Below, piece by piece: positions 54,791 to 63,121 of a stretch of DNA of 64,000 nt. The notes beneath the pieces are model-generated. The model had not been told where the DNA came from. It saw only the letters and a program-made list of their open reading frames with translations, and did no database searches. Position 1 is the first letter of the stretch. Every line of letters begins with the position of its first letter. Source of the stretch: Phytobacter diazotrophicus (GTDB lineage: Bacteria > Pseudomonadota > Gammaproteobacteria > Enterobacterales > Enterobacteriaceae); NCBI GenBank assembly GCA_004346725.1, contig SMDE01000007.1, positions 1 to 64,000 of the forward strand, written 5' to 3'. The translations under genes were made by a program, and so were the position numbers.

Positions 54791-54806
54791 TGGCACTCAT
54801 CTTGCA
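54791..54806 (+). promoter_or_regulatory. Sigma-54 (-24/-12) promoter upstream of guaD
   Basis: TGGCACTCATCTTGCA carries the sigma-54 elements with the required spacing: GG (54792-54793), 10 bases, GC (54804-54805). It is very close to the consensus TGGCACG-N4-TTGCA. The start of transcription would be near 54817, 15 bases before the guaD ATG. A possible NtrC site (GCAC-N7-GTGT, 54669-54683) lies about 140 bases upstream of that. Confidence 0.65.
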
Positions 54807-54831
54807 TTACTTTTGTACCCGTACGGAAACA

Positions 54832-56166
54832 ATGAAGGCAGAAAAGATGATTGACTACCATGTCGCGATTCGCGGTGCGCTGTTTGATATTGCCCAGGTC
54901 TGCGATAACGCAGACGATATCGCCCTTAATGCGCGTTTTATTGAGGACGGGCTGCTGTTTATTCGCGACGGAAAGATCCAGGCGCGAATGGCCTGGCAGG
55001 AGGGAGAACAACATCTGGATGCGCAAAAAGGCTACACCGACAGGCGCGGTAAGCTGCTGATGCCTGGCTTTATCGATGCCCATGTGCATTACCCACAAAC
55101 GGAGATGATTGGCGCGTTTGGCGAACAACTGCTGGAGTGGCTGACCACCTACACTTTCCCGGTAGAGAGCCAGTTTGCCGATGAGGCTTACGCGGCAGAG
55201 ATTGCCCGTTTCTTTATTGGTCAGTTGCTGAGCCACGGTACCACTACGGCAATGGTGTTCTGTACATTGCATCCGGAGTCGGTCAATGCCCTGTTTAGCG
55301 AAGCGTTGCGCCTCAACATGCGCCTGATCGCCGGTAAAGTGATGATGGATCGCCATGCACCGGATTACCTGAGTGAAACCGCCGAAGAGAGTTACCGGCA
55401 AACACGTGAGTTGATCCAGCGCTGGCAACATCAGGGCCGACTGGGCTACGCCCTTACGCCACGCTTTGCGCCGACCTCGACACCTGAGCTGCTTGATGCG
55501 GTGCGCCGTTTGCGCGAGGAATTTCCACAGACCTGGCTACAGACGCATTTAAGTGAAAACCCTAATGAAGTGGCGTGGGTGAACGATCTCTGGCCAGAGC
55601 ATGCGCGCTATCTCGATGTTTACCATCATTATGGGTTGACCGGCGAGGGGAGCGTATTTGCGCATGGCATCCATTTGCATGATGAGGAGTGGCAGTGTCT
55701 GCATGATACCGGCTCCGCGGTGGCGTTCTGCCCGACCTCGAATCTGTTTCTCGGCAGCGGGTTGTTCCGCCTGCCCGCCAGTTGGCAGTACAAGGTACGC
55801 ATGGGTATTGGCACGGATGTGGGCGCAGGCACCACGTTCAGCATGTTACGTACGCTGGGTGAAGCCTATAAAGTGGGCCAGTTGCAAAGCTATCGTCTGC
55901 GCGCCAGCGAAGCGTTTTACCACGCCACCCTTGGCGGTGCTCATGCCTTGCGTCTGGACGATAAAATTGGCAATTTCGCCGTCGGGAAAGAGGCCGATTT
56001 TGTGGTTATCGACCCGGCAGTCACGCCGTTGCAGCGCCTGCGTAACGAGCGCAGTAAGGATATTTATGAGCAATTGTTTGTGTTGATGACCCTCGGCGAT
56101 GAGCGCAATATCAGCGAGACGTGGATTAATGGTCAGTGTGCATGGGGAAATGAGGCCGCGCAGTGA
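54832..56166 (+). CDS. guaD: Guanine deaminase
   Basis: Deaminates guanine to xanthine and ammonia, feeding the purine-degradation pathway. 444 residues of the amidohydrolase fold, similar to E. coli GuaD throughout. Zinc ligands are H84 and H86 in FIDAHVHYPQ, the histidine of QTHLSEN, that of FAHGIHL, and the Asp of GTDVGAGTTF. The ATG at 54832 or the one at 54847 (with a better-placed AAGG) may be used; the frame from 54802 overlaps the promoter. Cytoplasmic. It lies next to the hpx genes that use its product. Confidence 0.93.
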   Translation: MKAEKMIDYHVAIRGALFDIAQVCDNADDIALNARFIEDGLLFIRDGKIQARMAWQEGEQHLDAQKGYTDRRGKLLMPGFIDAHVHYPQTEMIGAFGEQLLEWLTTYTFPVESQFADEAYAAEIARFFIGQLLSHGTTTAMVFCTLHPESVNALFSEALRLNMRLIAGKVMMDRHAPDYLSETAEESYRQTRELIQRWQHQGRLGYALTPRFAPTSTPELLDAVRRLREEFPQTWLQTHLSENPNEVAWVNDLWPEHARYLDVYHHYGLTGEGSVFAHGIHLHDEEWQCLHDTGSAVAFCPTSNLFLGSGLFRLPASWQYKVRMGIGTDVGAGTTFSMLRTLGEAYKVGQLQSYRLRASEAFYHATLGGAHALRLDDKIGNFAVGKEADFVVIDPAVTPLQRLRNERSKDIYEQLFVLMTLGDERNISETWINGQCAWGNEAAQ

Positions 56167-56173
56167 TACCTTT

Positions 56174-56262
56174 CCCGGGTGGCGGCGCAATCGCCTTACC
56201 CGGGCTACCCGACCAAAGACAGTCATGCTCCGTAGCCCCGGTAAGCGGTAGCGCCACCGGGG
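56174..56262. repeat. Pair of inverted REP-like elements
   Basis: Two copies of a roughly 32-base sequence in opposite orientation (56174-56208 reversed, 56231-56262 forward). The forward copy reads cgtagccccggtaagcggta, then gcgccaccgggg. A third copy lies at 59921-59952. This is the form of the REP/PU elements common between enterobacterial genes. It lies between the convergent guaD and hpxT genes. Confidence 0.7.
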
Positions 56263-56294
56263 GGAATCAGCCGCACGTCAAAACGCAGCCAAAA

Positions 56295-56618
56295 TCAGCT
56301 CCCGCGATAGGTTGACCAGCCGCCGGGAGCAATTAAAAACGGCAGATGGAAATGTTCCTCTGCCCCTTGCGCAACCACAAAATCAATTTGTGCGCAGGGA
56401 AACAGTGTCACCACGTCCTGCTTCGCAAACCACTCCCCTGTCTGCGCCACCAGCCGGTAACGCCCCGGCGTAAGCGGCACGGGAAACGCGCCAATTCGCC
56501 CATTCGCGTCGGTGATGCCCTGCGCCAGCACGTGCTCATCACGCGCCAGAAACACCGTCACACCGGGTGCCGGTTTGCCGGTAGAAATATCAAGAATATG
56601 TGTACTGAGGCTGCTCAT
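56295..56618 (-). CDS. hpxT: 5-Hydroxyisourate hydrolase
   Basis: The transthyretin-like hydrolase that opens 5-hydroxyisourate to OHCU after urate oxidation. 107 residues; begins STHILDISTGKPAPGVTV and ends with the family tetrapeptide YRGS. The catalytic histidines are in the N-terminal THILD and late HFHLPFLI regions. No signal peptide, so cytoplasmic. Its ATG overlaps the end of hpxQ (4 bases), and it is the last gene of hpxPQT. Confidence 0.95.
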   Translation of the reverse strand: MSSLSTHILDISTGKPAPGVTVFLARDEHVLAQGITDANGRIGAFPVPLTPGRYRLVAQTGEWFAKQDVVTLFPCAQIDFVVAQGAEEHFHLPFLIAPGGWSTYRGS

Positions 56619-57115
56619 TCGCCAATCGCTCCTGCCAGTCGTAATAAGGTAATTTCCCGTAACTGCTCCAGCGCCACCGCCGTCTCTTCGGCATCACTGT
56701 GGGTCAGCCGCTGCCTGAGCGCTTCTAAGATCTCTTCAGCGCTGCGCCCTTTGGCGCAAATCAAAAAGACCCGGCCAAAACGCGCTTCATAATCTGCATT
56801 TCCCAACCGTAACGCCTCGGCCAGTTGCCTATCATCTACGTTCACCGCCGACTGCTCCTGGCGCGATAACACGGCATGCGCCTGCTGCCCGCCAGGTTTT
56901 TCGCCAATACGTGGATGCGCGCTCAGCGCCTGTTCAAGCTCGGCGCCTCCCCAGGATTGCGTCAGCGCCTTCGCGGTATGGTGCAACGCGGCAAGACTGG
57001 CAAACGGACGCGCGGCAACCAGCGCCGCCGCCCAGCCTGGGAGCGCAACGCAAGGCTGTAACAGCGCCATCGCGGCATCAGGTTCCAGTTGATTAAAGTG
57101 ATTCAGCGCGATCAT
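56615..57115 (-). CDS. hpxQ: OHCU decarboxylase
   Basis: Decarboxylates 2-oxo-4-hydroxy-4-carboxy-5-ureidoimidazoline (OHCU) to S-allantoin, the last step from urate. 166 residues of the all-helical UraD fold. The active site is marked by SAHPRIGEKPGG and by NADYEARFGRVFLICAKGRS. It overlaps hpxP by 23 bases and hpxT by 4, so translation is coupled across the operon. Confidence 0.95.
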   Translation of the reverse strand: MIALNHFNQLEPDAAMALLQPCVALPGWAAALVAARPFASLAALHHTAKALTQSWGGAELEQALSAHPRIGEKPGGQQAHAVLSRQEQSAVNVDDRQLAEALRLGNADYEARFGRVFLICAKGRSAEEILEALRQRLTHSDAEETAVALEQLREITLLRLAGAIGE

Positions 57116-58475
57116 CGTGACTCCTTGTCTTCGCAGCGGTAACGGGTTTTTCTTCCGGAATAATGAGATTCAGCACAATCGCCACCAGACCACCGCAGGT
57201 TGCCGCCGAGCCAAACAGATTACCGATAATCGCCGGGAAATGGGCGAGAAAAGCGGGTACGGCTTCGACGCCCATACCGAAACCAAACGCCAGCCCGACA
57301 ATCAGCATGTCGCGGCGGGTTAACGGGTTCTGGGTAATGATGCGGATCCCGGCCGCCACCACGCAACCAAACATCACCATAGTCGCGCCGCCCAGTACCG
57401 GCAGTGGGATCTGGCGCAGAATTTCACCAAACGGCGGAAACAGCCCAAGCAGAATCAGTACCACGCCGATATAGCGCCCGACAAAGCGGCTGGCGACGTC
57501 GGTCATCTGGATGACGCCATTGTTTTGCGCAAAGGTCGTATTCGGAAAAGCGCAGAGCATCGCCGCGATCATACAACTGATGCCATCGGCGAGGATGCCG
57601 CCTTTCAGCCGTGAGCGAAAGGCGCTGTCATCAATTGGCTGGTGAGAGATAAGACAGTTGGCGGTGAGATCGCCTACGGCCTCAAGAATACACACCAGTG
57701 ACACCAGCGCCACGGGCAGGAAAATGGCGCCATTGAACTGAAAACCAAACGGGAACAGCGCAGGCAAACGAAACCAGGTATCGCCCAGGCCATTGAAATG
57801 AAACTTACCGGCAAGCGCCGCCGCAATACAGCCTACAGCAATGCCGACCACCACAGACGAGAGACGCAACCAGCGGTTCTTCGCACAGCTCAGTAATACA
57901 ATCACCGCCAGCGTGCCTGCGCCAAGGGCGATATTGCTCATGCTGCCAAAATCTTTCGCCTGCACACCGCCGCACCAGTTATTCACGCTGACTTTAATCA
58001 GGCTGATACCTATCAGGGCAATCACGCTACCGGTAATGATAGGTGTGAAGATGCGTTTGAGCGGCTCAATAAAACGGCTGACGATAATTGGCACCAGCGC
58101 GGCAACGACATTCACACCAAACAGCATCGCCATCACATCCTGGGCGGTGCCACCCTGCCCTTTGACCCACATCCCACCAGCGATAGCCACGCCGAGAAAC
58201 GCAAAGCTGGTGCCCTGCATGCAGATCATCCCGGCCCCAATGCCCCATACGCGGTTGGATTGTAAAAACGTGCCAATACCCGAGGCCAGCAACGACATGC
58301 TGATGAGATAAGGCATCCACTCGCCCAGCCCCAGCGTCGCGCCAATGATGAGCGGCGGCGTGATGATCCCGACTAACCCGGCCAGCACATGCTGTAACGC
58401 ACTGAAAAAAGCGGGCAGAGGCGGGATCCGCTGTTCCAGCCCGTACAATAAACCGTTGTTTTTTTCATCAGACAT
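57093..58475 (-). CDS. hpxP: Nucleobase permease of the NCS2 family (purine/urate)
   Basis: A 460-residue permease of the nucleobase-cation-symporter-2 family with 14 hydrophobic segments. Family motifs include SALQHVLAGLVGIITPP, the ESVGD-like LEAVGDLTANC, and FPNTTFAQNNGVIQMT. In K. pneumoniae HpxP belongs to hpxPQT, which is expressed through sigma-54 and Ntr under nitrogen limitation. Substrate is a purine such as urate or xanthine; the exact one cannot be read from sequence. First gene of hpxPQT. Confidence 0.93.
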   Translation of the reverse strand: MSDEKNNGLLYGLEQRIPPLPAFFSALQHVLAGLVGIITPPLIIGATLGLGEWMPYLISMSLLASGIGTFLQSNRVWGIGAGMICMQGTSFAFLGVAIAGGMWVKGQGGTAQDVMAMLFGVNVVAALVPIIVSRFIEPLKRIFTPIITGSVIALIGISLIKVSVNNWCGGVQAKDFGSMSNIALGAGTLAVIVLLSCAKNRWLRLSSVVVGIAVGCIAAALAGKFHFNGLGDTWFRLPALFPFGFQFNGAIFLPVALVSLVCILEAVGDLTANCLISHQPIDDSAFRSRLKGGILADGISCMIAAMLCAFPNTTFAQNNGVIQMTDVASRFVGRYIGVVLILLGLFPPFGEILRQIPLPVLGGATMVMFGCVVAAGIRIITQNPLTRRDMLIVGLAFGFGMGVEAVPAFLAHFPAIIGNLFGSAATCGGLVAIVLNLIIPEEKPVTAAKTRSHDDRAESL

Positions 58476-58514
58476 GGTCTTGCATCCTGTTATTTATGAG
58501 CGTCAACGGCCTGA

Positions 58515-58530
58515 TGCACAAAGCAGGCCA
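58515..58530 (-). promoter_or_regulatory. Sigma-54-like promoter for hpxPQT
   Basis: On the minus strand TGGCCTGCTTTGTGCA has GG and GC exactly 10 bases apart and TGGC/TGCA ends as required, with a few changes within. Transcription would start near 58504, about 29 bases before the hpxP ATG. Sigma-54 control of hpxPQT is established in K. pneumoniae, so the site is expected. Confidence 0.55.
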
Positions 58531-58625
58531 GAGTCAACGATCCCTGCCATCACTGTGAAACTTTAGATTCCTGACATTCAGTAAAGAAATTTTTGATTCA
58601 CAAAAAGGCAACACTAATGCAAATG

Positions 58626-58654
58626 CGCACAACAATAGTGCAACACAACAGTGC
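58626..58654. promoter_or_regulatory. Two NtrC-like sites between hpxP and hpxO
   Basis: The first (58627-58641) is a perfect NtrC core, GCAC-N7-GTGC. The second (58640-58654) is GCAA-N7-GTGC, one base from the core and overlapping the first. They lie about 130 bases upstream of the predicted hpxP start point and about 85 upstream of the hpxO one, so they could serve both. Confidence 0.6.
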
Positions 58655-58693
58655 AATGCACGATTTACCCTGTGGTTACGCGTCTGCACATTC

Positions 58694-58709
58694 TGGTACG
58701 CAAATTGCT
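58694..58709 (+). promoter_or_regulatory. Sigma-54 (-24/-12) promoter upstream of hpxO
   Basis: TGGTACGCAAATTGCT has GG (58695-58696) and GC (58707-58708) separated by 10 bases and differs from the sigma-54 consensus at one preferred base. Expected start of transcription is near 58720, 23 bases before the hpxO ATG. Confidence 0.6.
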
Positions 58710-58742
58710 GAACCTCTGATACGCAGATAAAAGGAGATCAGA

Positions 58743-59897
58743 ATGAAAGCACTGGTGATTGGCGCAGGTATTGGCGGGCTGAGCGCTGCCGTAGCGTTAA
58801 AAAATGCAGGCATCGCGTGTGACGTCTTTGAGGCGGTAAAAGAGATCAAACCCGTCGGTGCGGCGATTTCCATCTGGCCCAACGGCGTGAAATGCATGCG
58901 TCATCTGGGTATGGGCGAGATGATGGAGACTTACGGCGGCCCAATGCGCTTTATGGCCTATAAAGATTACCGCCAGGGCGAAACCCTGACGCAATTTAGC
59001 CTGGCACCGCTGGTTGAGCGGGTTGGTGGTCGCCCGTGCCCGGTATCGCGCGCAGAGTTGCAGCGCGAAATGCTCAATTACTGGGGACGCGATAAGGTGC
59101 AGTTTGGCAAGCGTGTAAGCAACGTGGAAGAGAACGCCGACGGCGTTACCGCGTGGTTTACCGATGGCACTACAGCGCACGGTGATTTCCTGATTGCCGC
59201 CGACGGCAGCCATTCGGCGCTGCGTCCTTACGTGTTGGGCTACACGCCGCAACGCCGCTATGCGGGTTACGTCAACTGGAACGGCCTGGTGAAGATCGAC
59301 GAAGCGATTGCCCCGGCCGAGCAGTGGACCACATTTGTCGGCGAAGGCAAACGGGTGTCGCTGATGCCGGTTTCTGATGGACGTTTTTATTTTTTCTTCG
59401 ATGTGCCGTTGCCTGCCGGGCTTGCCGAAGACCGCACCACGCTGCGTGACGATTTAACACGCTATTTTAGCGGCTGGGCGCCGCCGGTTCAGCGGCTGAT
59501 CGCCGCACTTGATCCGCAGACCACCAACCGCATTGAGATCCATGATATCGAGCCGTTCGATAAACTGGTGCGGGGCAAAGTGGCATTGCTGGGCGATGCC
59601 GGGCACAGCACGACGCCGGATATCGGCCAGGGCGGCTGCGCGGCAATGGAGGATGCGGTGGTGCTGGGGGAGATTTTCCGTACGCAGACCACTATTGAAA
59701 GCGCGCTGCGAGAGTATGAAGCGCAGCGCTGTGACCGGGTGCGCGATCTGGTGCTCAAAGCGCGTAAACGCTGCGATGTTACACACGGTAAGGATATGGC
59801 GCTGACGCAGGCCTGGTATCAGGAACTCAAGGAAGAGAGCGGTGAGCGCATTATCAACGGGCTGTGCGACACCATTCAGGGCGGGCCATTGGGGTAA
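58743..59897 (+). CDS. hpxO: FAD-dependent urate hydroxylase
   Basis: Converts urate to 5-hydroxyisourate with NADH and oxygen; the enzyme that replaces uricase in Klebsiella. 384 residues, the K. pneumoniae HpxO length, with the same order of parts. FAD-binding GAGIGG (7-12), DG motif AADGSHSALRP, GD motif LLGDAGHSTTPDIGQGG. Active-site R204 and Y216, known in K. pneumoniae HpxO, are both in place (GEGKR; GRFY). AGGAG precedes the ATG. It is divergent from hpxPQT, with which it completes the urate-to-allantoin route. Confidence 0.97.
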   Translation: MKALVIGAGIGGLSAAVALKNAGIACDVFEAVKEIKPVGAAISIWPNGVKCMRHLGMGEMMETYGGPMRFMAYKDYRQGETLTQFSLAPLVERVGGRPCPVSRAELQREMLNYWGRDKVQFGKRVSNVEENADGVTAWFTDGTTAHGDFLIAADGSHSALRPYVLGYTPQRRYAGYVNWNGLVKIDEAIAPAEQWTTFVGEGKRVSLMPVSDGRFYFFFDVPLPAGLAEDRTTLRDDLTRYFSGWAPPVQRLIAALDPQTTNRIEIHDIEPFDKLVRGKVALLGDAGHSTTPDIGQGGCAAMEDAVVLGEIFRTQTTIESALREYEAQRCDRVRDLVLKARKRCDVTHGKDMALTQAWYQELKEESGERIINGLCDTIQGGPLG

Positions 59898-59920
59898 TCT
59901 GCTCGCAGACAGCTATGCAC

Positions 59921-59952
59921 CGTAGCCCCGGTAAGCGGCAGCGCCACCGGGG
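59921..59952. repeat. REP-like element
   Basis: A single copy of the same roughly 32-base palindromic element found at 56231-56262, here between the convergent hpxO and hpxR genes. It differs from that copy by one base. Confidence 0.7.
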
Positions 59953-59953
59953 A

Positions 59954-60877
59954 TCAGACCAACGGCGGGTGCAGAATCTGCATCTCCTCCATCACGGCGG
60001 TCAGCTTCTGGATGACCATCTGCGCCGGACGGGAAAGCTGGCGCGAGGGGGCGGTGCACAGCGCCAGAGTCAGCGGACGCAACAGCTTGTTACGCAGCGG
60101 GACAAACGCCAGTTGCCCGCTCTTCACCTCATCCAGCACATCCAGCAGGCTCAGCACCGTCACGCCGCTCCCCTTTAACACCAGCGATTTGATAAGCCGG
60201 ATATCGTTACAGTTGATGGTGTTCGCCGGTGCCAGATCGTAGTGGCGATAGAGCATGCCGACACGATCATGCACAATCAGGGGCGCGCCGGGCAGAATAT
60301 GTCGCGCCTCGCTCAGCTCGCCCAACGACAGTGCCGATGCCTGGGCCATTTCATGATCCGGGCGCATCACCACCCCCATCTCCAGCTCGGCGAATGCCAG
60401 CACGTTTAACCCTGTCTGCCCCTCCGGATCGAGGATCAAGCCAAAATCAAGATCCGCCTGCCGCACTTTCTGGCTGACGGTATGGCTATCCGCGACCTGT
60501 AACACCAGCTCCAGCCAGGGTTGCCCGCTAATAATATCGGCCAGCGCACTGGCAAAGCTCCCCTCGGCCAGCGCCTGCACCATCCCCACGCTAACCGTGC
60601 CGCGCTTAAGCCCCTGCAACTCATCAAATTTCTGCCGGGTAAGCTGAAACTCTTTTTGCCAGCGCAGCAGATTGTCGTAGAGCAATTCTCCCGCGGTGGT
60701 CATCCGTAAGCCTTCCGGTAGCCGTTCAAACAGCGGCGTACCAAACGTCTCCTCTGCCTGCAGGATCTGTCGGTTAATGGCTGAGGGAGAGATATGCAAT
60801 TTTTCGGCGGCACGGCGCAGGCTACCGCTGCGGGCAACTTCGGCGAAATAGAGGGCGAAACGCGAAAATGGACTCAT
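59954..60877 (-). CDS. hpxR: LysR-family regulator of the hpx genes
   Basis: A 307-residue LysR regulator: helix-turn-helix SGSLRRAAEKLHISPSAINR, and a substrate-binding domain from about residue 85. In K. pneumoniae HpxR responds to hypoxanthine and activates the divergent hpxDE operon while repressing itself. The ATG at 60877 has AGGTGTTGC upstream; the frame from 60937 is longer than the family. The position between hpxO and hpxD is exactly that of K. pneumoniae. Confidence 0.92.
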   Translation of the reverse strand: MSPFSRFALYFAEVARSGSLRRAAEKLHISPSAINRQILQAEETFGTPLFERLPEGLRMTTAGELLYDNLLRWQKEFQLTRQKFDELQGLKRGTVSVGMVQALAEGSFASALADIISGQPWLELVLQVADSHTVSQKVRQADLDFGLILDPEGQTGLNVLAFAELEMGVVMRPDHEMAQASALSLGELSEARHILPGAPLIVHDRVGMLYRHYDLAPANTINCNDIRLIKSLVLKGSGVTVLSLLDVLDEVKSGQLAFVPLRNKLLRPLTLALCTAPSRQLSRPAQMVIQKLTAVMEEMQILHPPLV

Positions 60878-60895
60878 GCAACACCTGTACACTTT

Positions 60896-60911
60896 TTTGC
60901 AATGGGGCAGT
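60896..60911. promoter_or_regulatory. Possible HpxR-binding site
   Basis: On the minus strand ACTGC-N6-GCAAA resembles the K. pneumoniae HpxR site TCTGC-N4-GCAAA but has two extra spacer bases and one change. It lies in the hpxR-hpxD gap, close to the hpxR start. A tentative call. Confidence 0.35.
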
Positions 60912-61004
60912 GAATTAATGGTGATGGATGTGCACACCCTAATATGACAACAATAAAGTTACAACAATTAAACAATTGCTTTTCCGTGAGCAGGAAGGAT
61001 GACC

Positions 61005-62042
61005 ATGAATACAGCACTCCCCACCCCACCCGCCCGTTGCACCTTCGAACCGGAGGACTGGTTACGTCTGGCAAAATGCTGGCATCCGGTCGCCCGCGCC
61101 TGTGATATTGGCGCCGCGCCGGTCAAAGCCACGCTGCTGGATGAACAACTGGTGATTTACCGCGTGAAAGGTCAGGTGGTGGTCGCCCGCGATGTCTGCC
61201 CACATCGTGGCGTGCCATTAACGCTCGGTTTTCACGACGACGAAGGGATTGTCTGCCCCTACCACGGGCTGCGTTTCGGCGAAGATGGCCGCTGCAACCG
61301 CATCCCCTCCAGCCCCGGCCAGGCGGTCCCGGCGAAACTCAACCTGTTAACCTATGCGGTTGAAGAGCGCTACGGTCTCATCTGGACGTGCCTGGCGTTT
61401 GACGCGGAAAACCCCCAGCCACTGCCAACAATGCCGCACTGGGATGACGCTGGTTTTCAGCAGATCAACTGCCCCGCTTTTGAAGTGAACGGTTTCGCCG
61501 GACGGCAGGTGGAAGGGTTTCTCGATGTGGCCCACTTCGCCTGGATCCACACGGCAACCTTTGCCGATGCCAGCAACCAGGTCGTCCCCGATTATAATCC
61601 GCAGGAAACCGAGTTCGGGTTTGTCGCCGATTACTGGAGTTCGGTAGGCAATTATCCGGCAAGCTCCCAACATCAGGCGCCGGACGGCTTTCAGTGGCTG
61701 CGTCATTTCGAAATGCATCTGCCGTTTACCGCCACGCTGACGATCCATTTTCCCGGCGAGGCGCGGCTGGTGATCATGAATGCCGCATCGCCTGTCTCTT
61801 CACGTGTGACCCGCATGTTCGCGCCTATCGCACGTAATTTCGATCTGCATGTTCCCGTTGAGGATGTCCATGCCTTTAACCTGCGCGTATTTGAAGAAGA
61901 CCGTCTGATGGTCGAAACCCAACGCCCGGAAAGGCTGCCGCTGGATCTGACGCTGGAAGCCCATATTCCGGCAGACCGAAGTTCGATTGCCTATCGCCGT
62001 GGCCTGAAAAAAATGGGCTTTGGCGAGTTTTTCCTGGTTTGA
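61005..62042 (+). CDS. hpxD: Rieske-type oxygenase component of hypoxanthine oxidation
   Basis: The oxygenase part of the two-component HpxDE system that oxidises hypoxanthine in K. pneumoniae. 345 residues. The Rieske 2Fe-2S cluster is bound by C65-P-H67 (CPHRGVPL) and C84-PY-H87 (CPYHGLRF). The catalytic domain has the mononuclear-iron motif in EGFLDVAHFAWIH. The ATG at 61005 is chosen because AGGAAGG is 6 bases before it; an ATG at 60999 directly abuts that site. The hpxE start is 8 bases after the stop. Confidence 0.93.
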   Translation: MNTALPTPPARCTFEPEDWLRLAKCWHPVARACDIGAAPVKATLLDEQLVIYRVKGQVVVARDVCPHRGVPLTLGFHDDEGIVCPYHGLRFGEDGRCNRIPSSPGQAVPAKLNLLTYAVEERYGLIWTCLAFDAENPQPLPTMPHWDDAGFQQINCPAFEVNGFAGRQVEGFLDVAHFAWIHTATFADASNQVVPDYNPQETEFGFVADYWSSVGNYPASSQHQAPDGFQWLRHFEMHLPFTATLTIHFPGEARLVIMNAASPVSSRVTRMFAPIARNFDLHVPVEDVHAFNLRVFEEDRLMVETQRPERLPLDLTLEAHIPADRSSIAYRRGLKKMGFGEFFLV

Positions 62043-62050
62043 GGTGCGCC

Positions 62051-63016
62051 ATGAACGAGATGCTGAACGTGGTGGTTGACGGATTATGGTGTCAGGGTGA
62101 CAGAAGTCTGGCCGTGCGGCTGGTTAGCGCCAGTGGCGAGCCCCTGCCCGGCTGGGAGCCCGGCGCCCATATTGATGTGCATCTGCCCTGCGGTCTGATC
62201 CGCCAATATTCCCTGACAGGTGACAACAGAGCGGGAAGTTACCTTATCTGCGTGGCGCAGGAACGCACATCACGTGGCGGTTCACGCTATATCCACCAGA
62301 CGCTACGCCCCGGCCAGAGGCTGCTGATTTCCGCACCGCGCAACCTGTTTGCTCTGCGCGATGATGGCCCGGTTCTGCTACTGGCGGCGGGGATTGGCAT
62401 CACTCCCCTGTATGCAATGCTGCTGCAACAGGAGGCCACAGGCCGGCCATTTGTACTGCACTATTTTGTTAAACGCCGTGAAGAGGCCGCATTTTTGCGC
62501 GAACTCTCCCGACCACTCAAACACGGTATTTGCGTGGTGCACTGTTCCGCTGAGGGGGAGAGCCCACGTCAGTGGCTGGCGACCCTGCTTCCCGCACCCG
62601 GCGACGAACAGCGTATTTACACCTGTGGACCCGAGGGGTTTATGGCGGCGGTCAGGGAGGCTGCCCTGAAAAATGGCTGGGCGGAGACGCACATCCACAG
62701 CGAGGCCTTTGCGCCTGTTGCCCCGGCGGCGATCGCGCAAGATGCAGCGACCTTTACGATTACCCTGGCGTCCAGCGGGGAGAAATGGCCGGTACCGGCG
62801 AATAAGAGTATCGCGCAAGTGCTACAGGATAATGGCGTGGCGGTACCGCTTTCCTGCGAGATGGGGATCTGTGGGGCCTGCCTGACGCCGGTTGTCGACG
62901 GCGTTGTCGATCACCGGGATACCGTGCAATCGGCAGCAGAGAAATCCGCCGCCGCGCAACATATCGCGCTGTGCTGCTCCCGCAGCCACTCCGGGGAACT
63001 GGTGATTGACTTATAG
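62051..63016 (+). CDS. hpxE: Reductase component of hypoxanthine oxidation
   Basis: The electron-supplying partner of HpxD: a class IA-type oxygenase reductase of 321 residues. Order: FMN-binding barrel (RQYSLTGDNR), NAD-binding domain (LLAAGIGITPLYAML, YTCGPEGFM), and a C-terminal plant-type 2Fe-2S ferredoxin domain (SCEMGICGACLTPVVDG, with a last cysteine in ALCCSRS). The ATG at 62051 follows GAGGTGCGCC; an upstream in-frame TTG at 62039 lies within hpxD and is not used. Confidence 0.93.
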   Translation: MNEMLNVVVDGLWCQGDRSLAVRLVSASGEPLPGWEPGAHIDVHLPCGLIRQYSLTGDNRAGSYLICVAQERTSRGGSRYIHQTLRPGQRLLISAPRNLFALRDDGPVLLLAAGIGITPLYAMLLQQEATGRPFVLHYFVKRREEAAFLRELSRPLKHGICVVHCSAEGESPRQWLATLLPAPGDEQRIYTCGPEGFMAAVREAALKNGWAETHIHSEAFAPVAPAAIAQDAATFTITLASSGEKWPVPANKSIAQVLQDNGVAVPLSCEMGICGACLTPVVDGVVDHRDTVQSAAEKSAAAQHIALCCSRSHSGELVIDL

Positions 63017-63121
63017 TCACCACTGAGTCGCAGCCTGATCTCCGGTAAACAGGCCTGCCCCATATTTTATTGATGTCTGAAACGAAACAGGGGCAGGTCT
63101 GTTGTGGCGATAAGGTGTACT

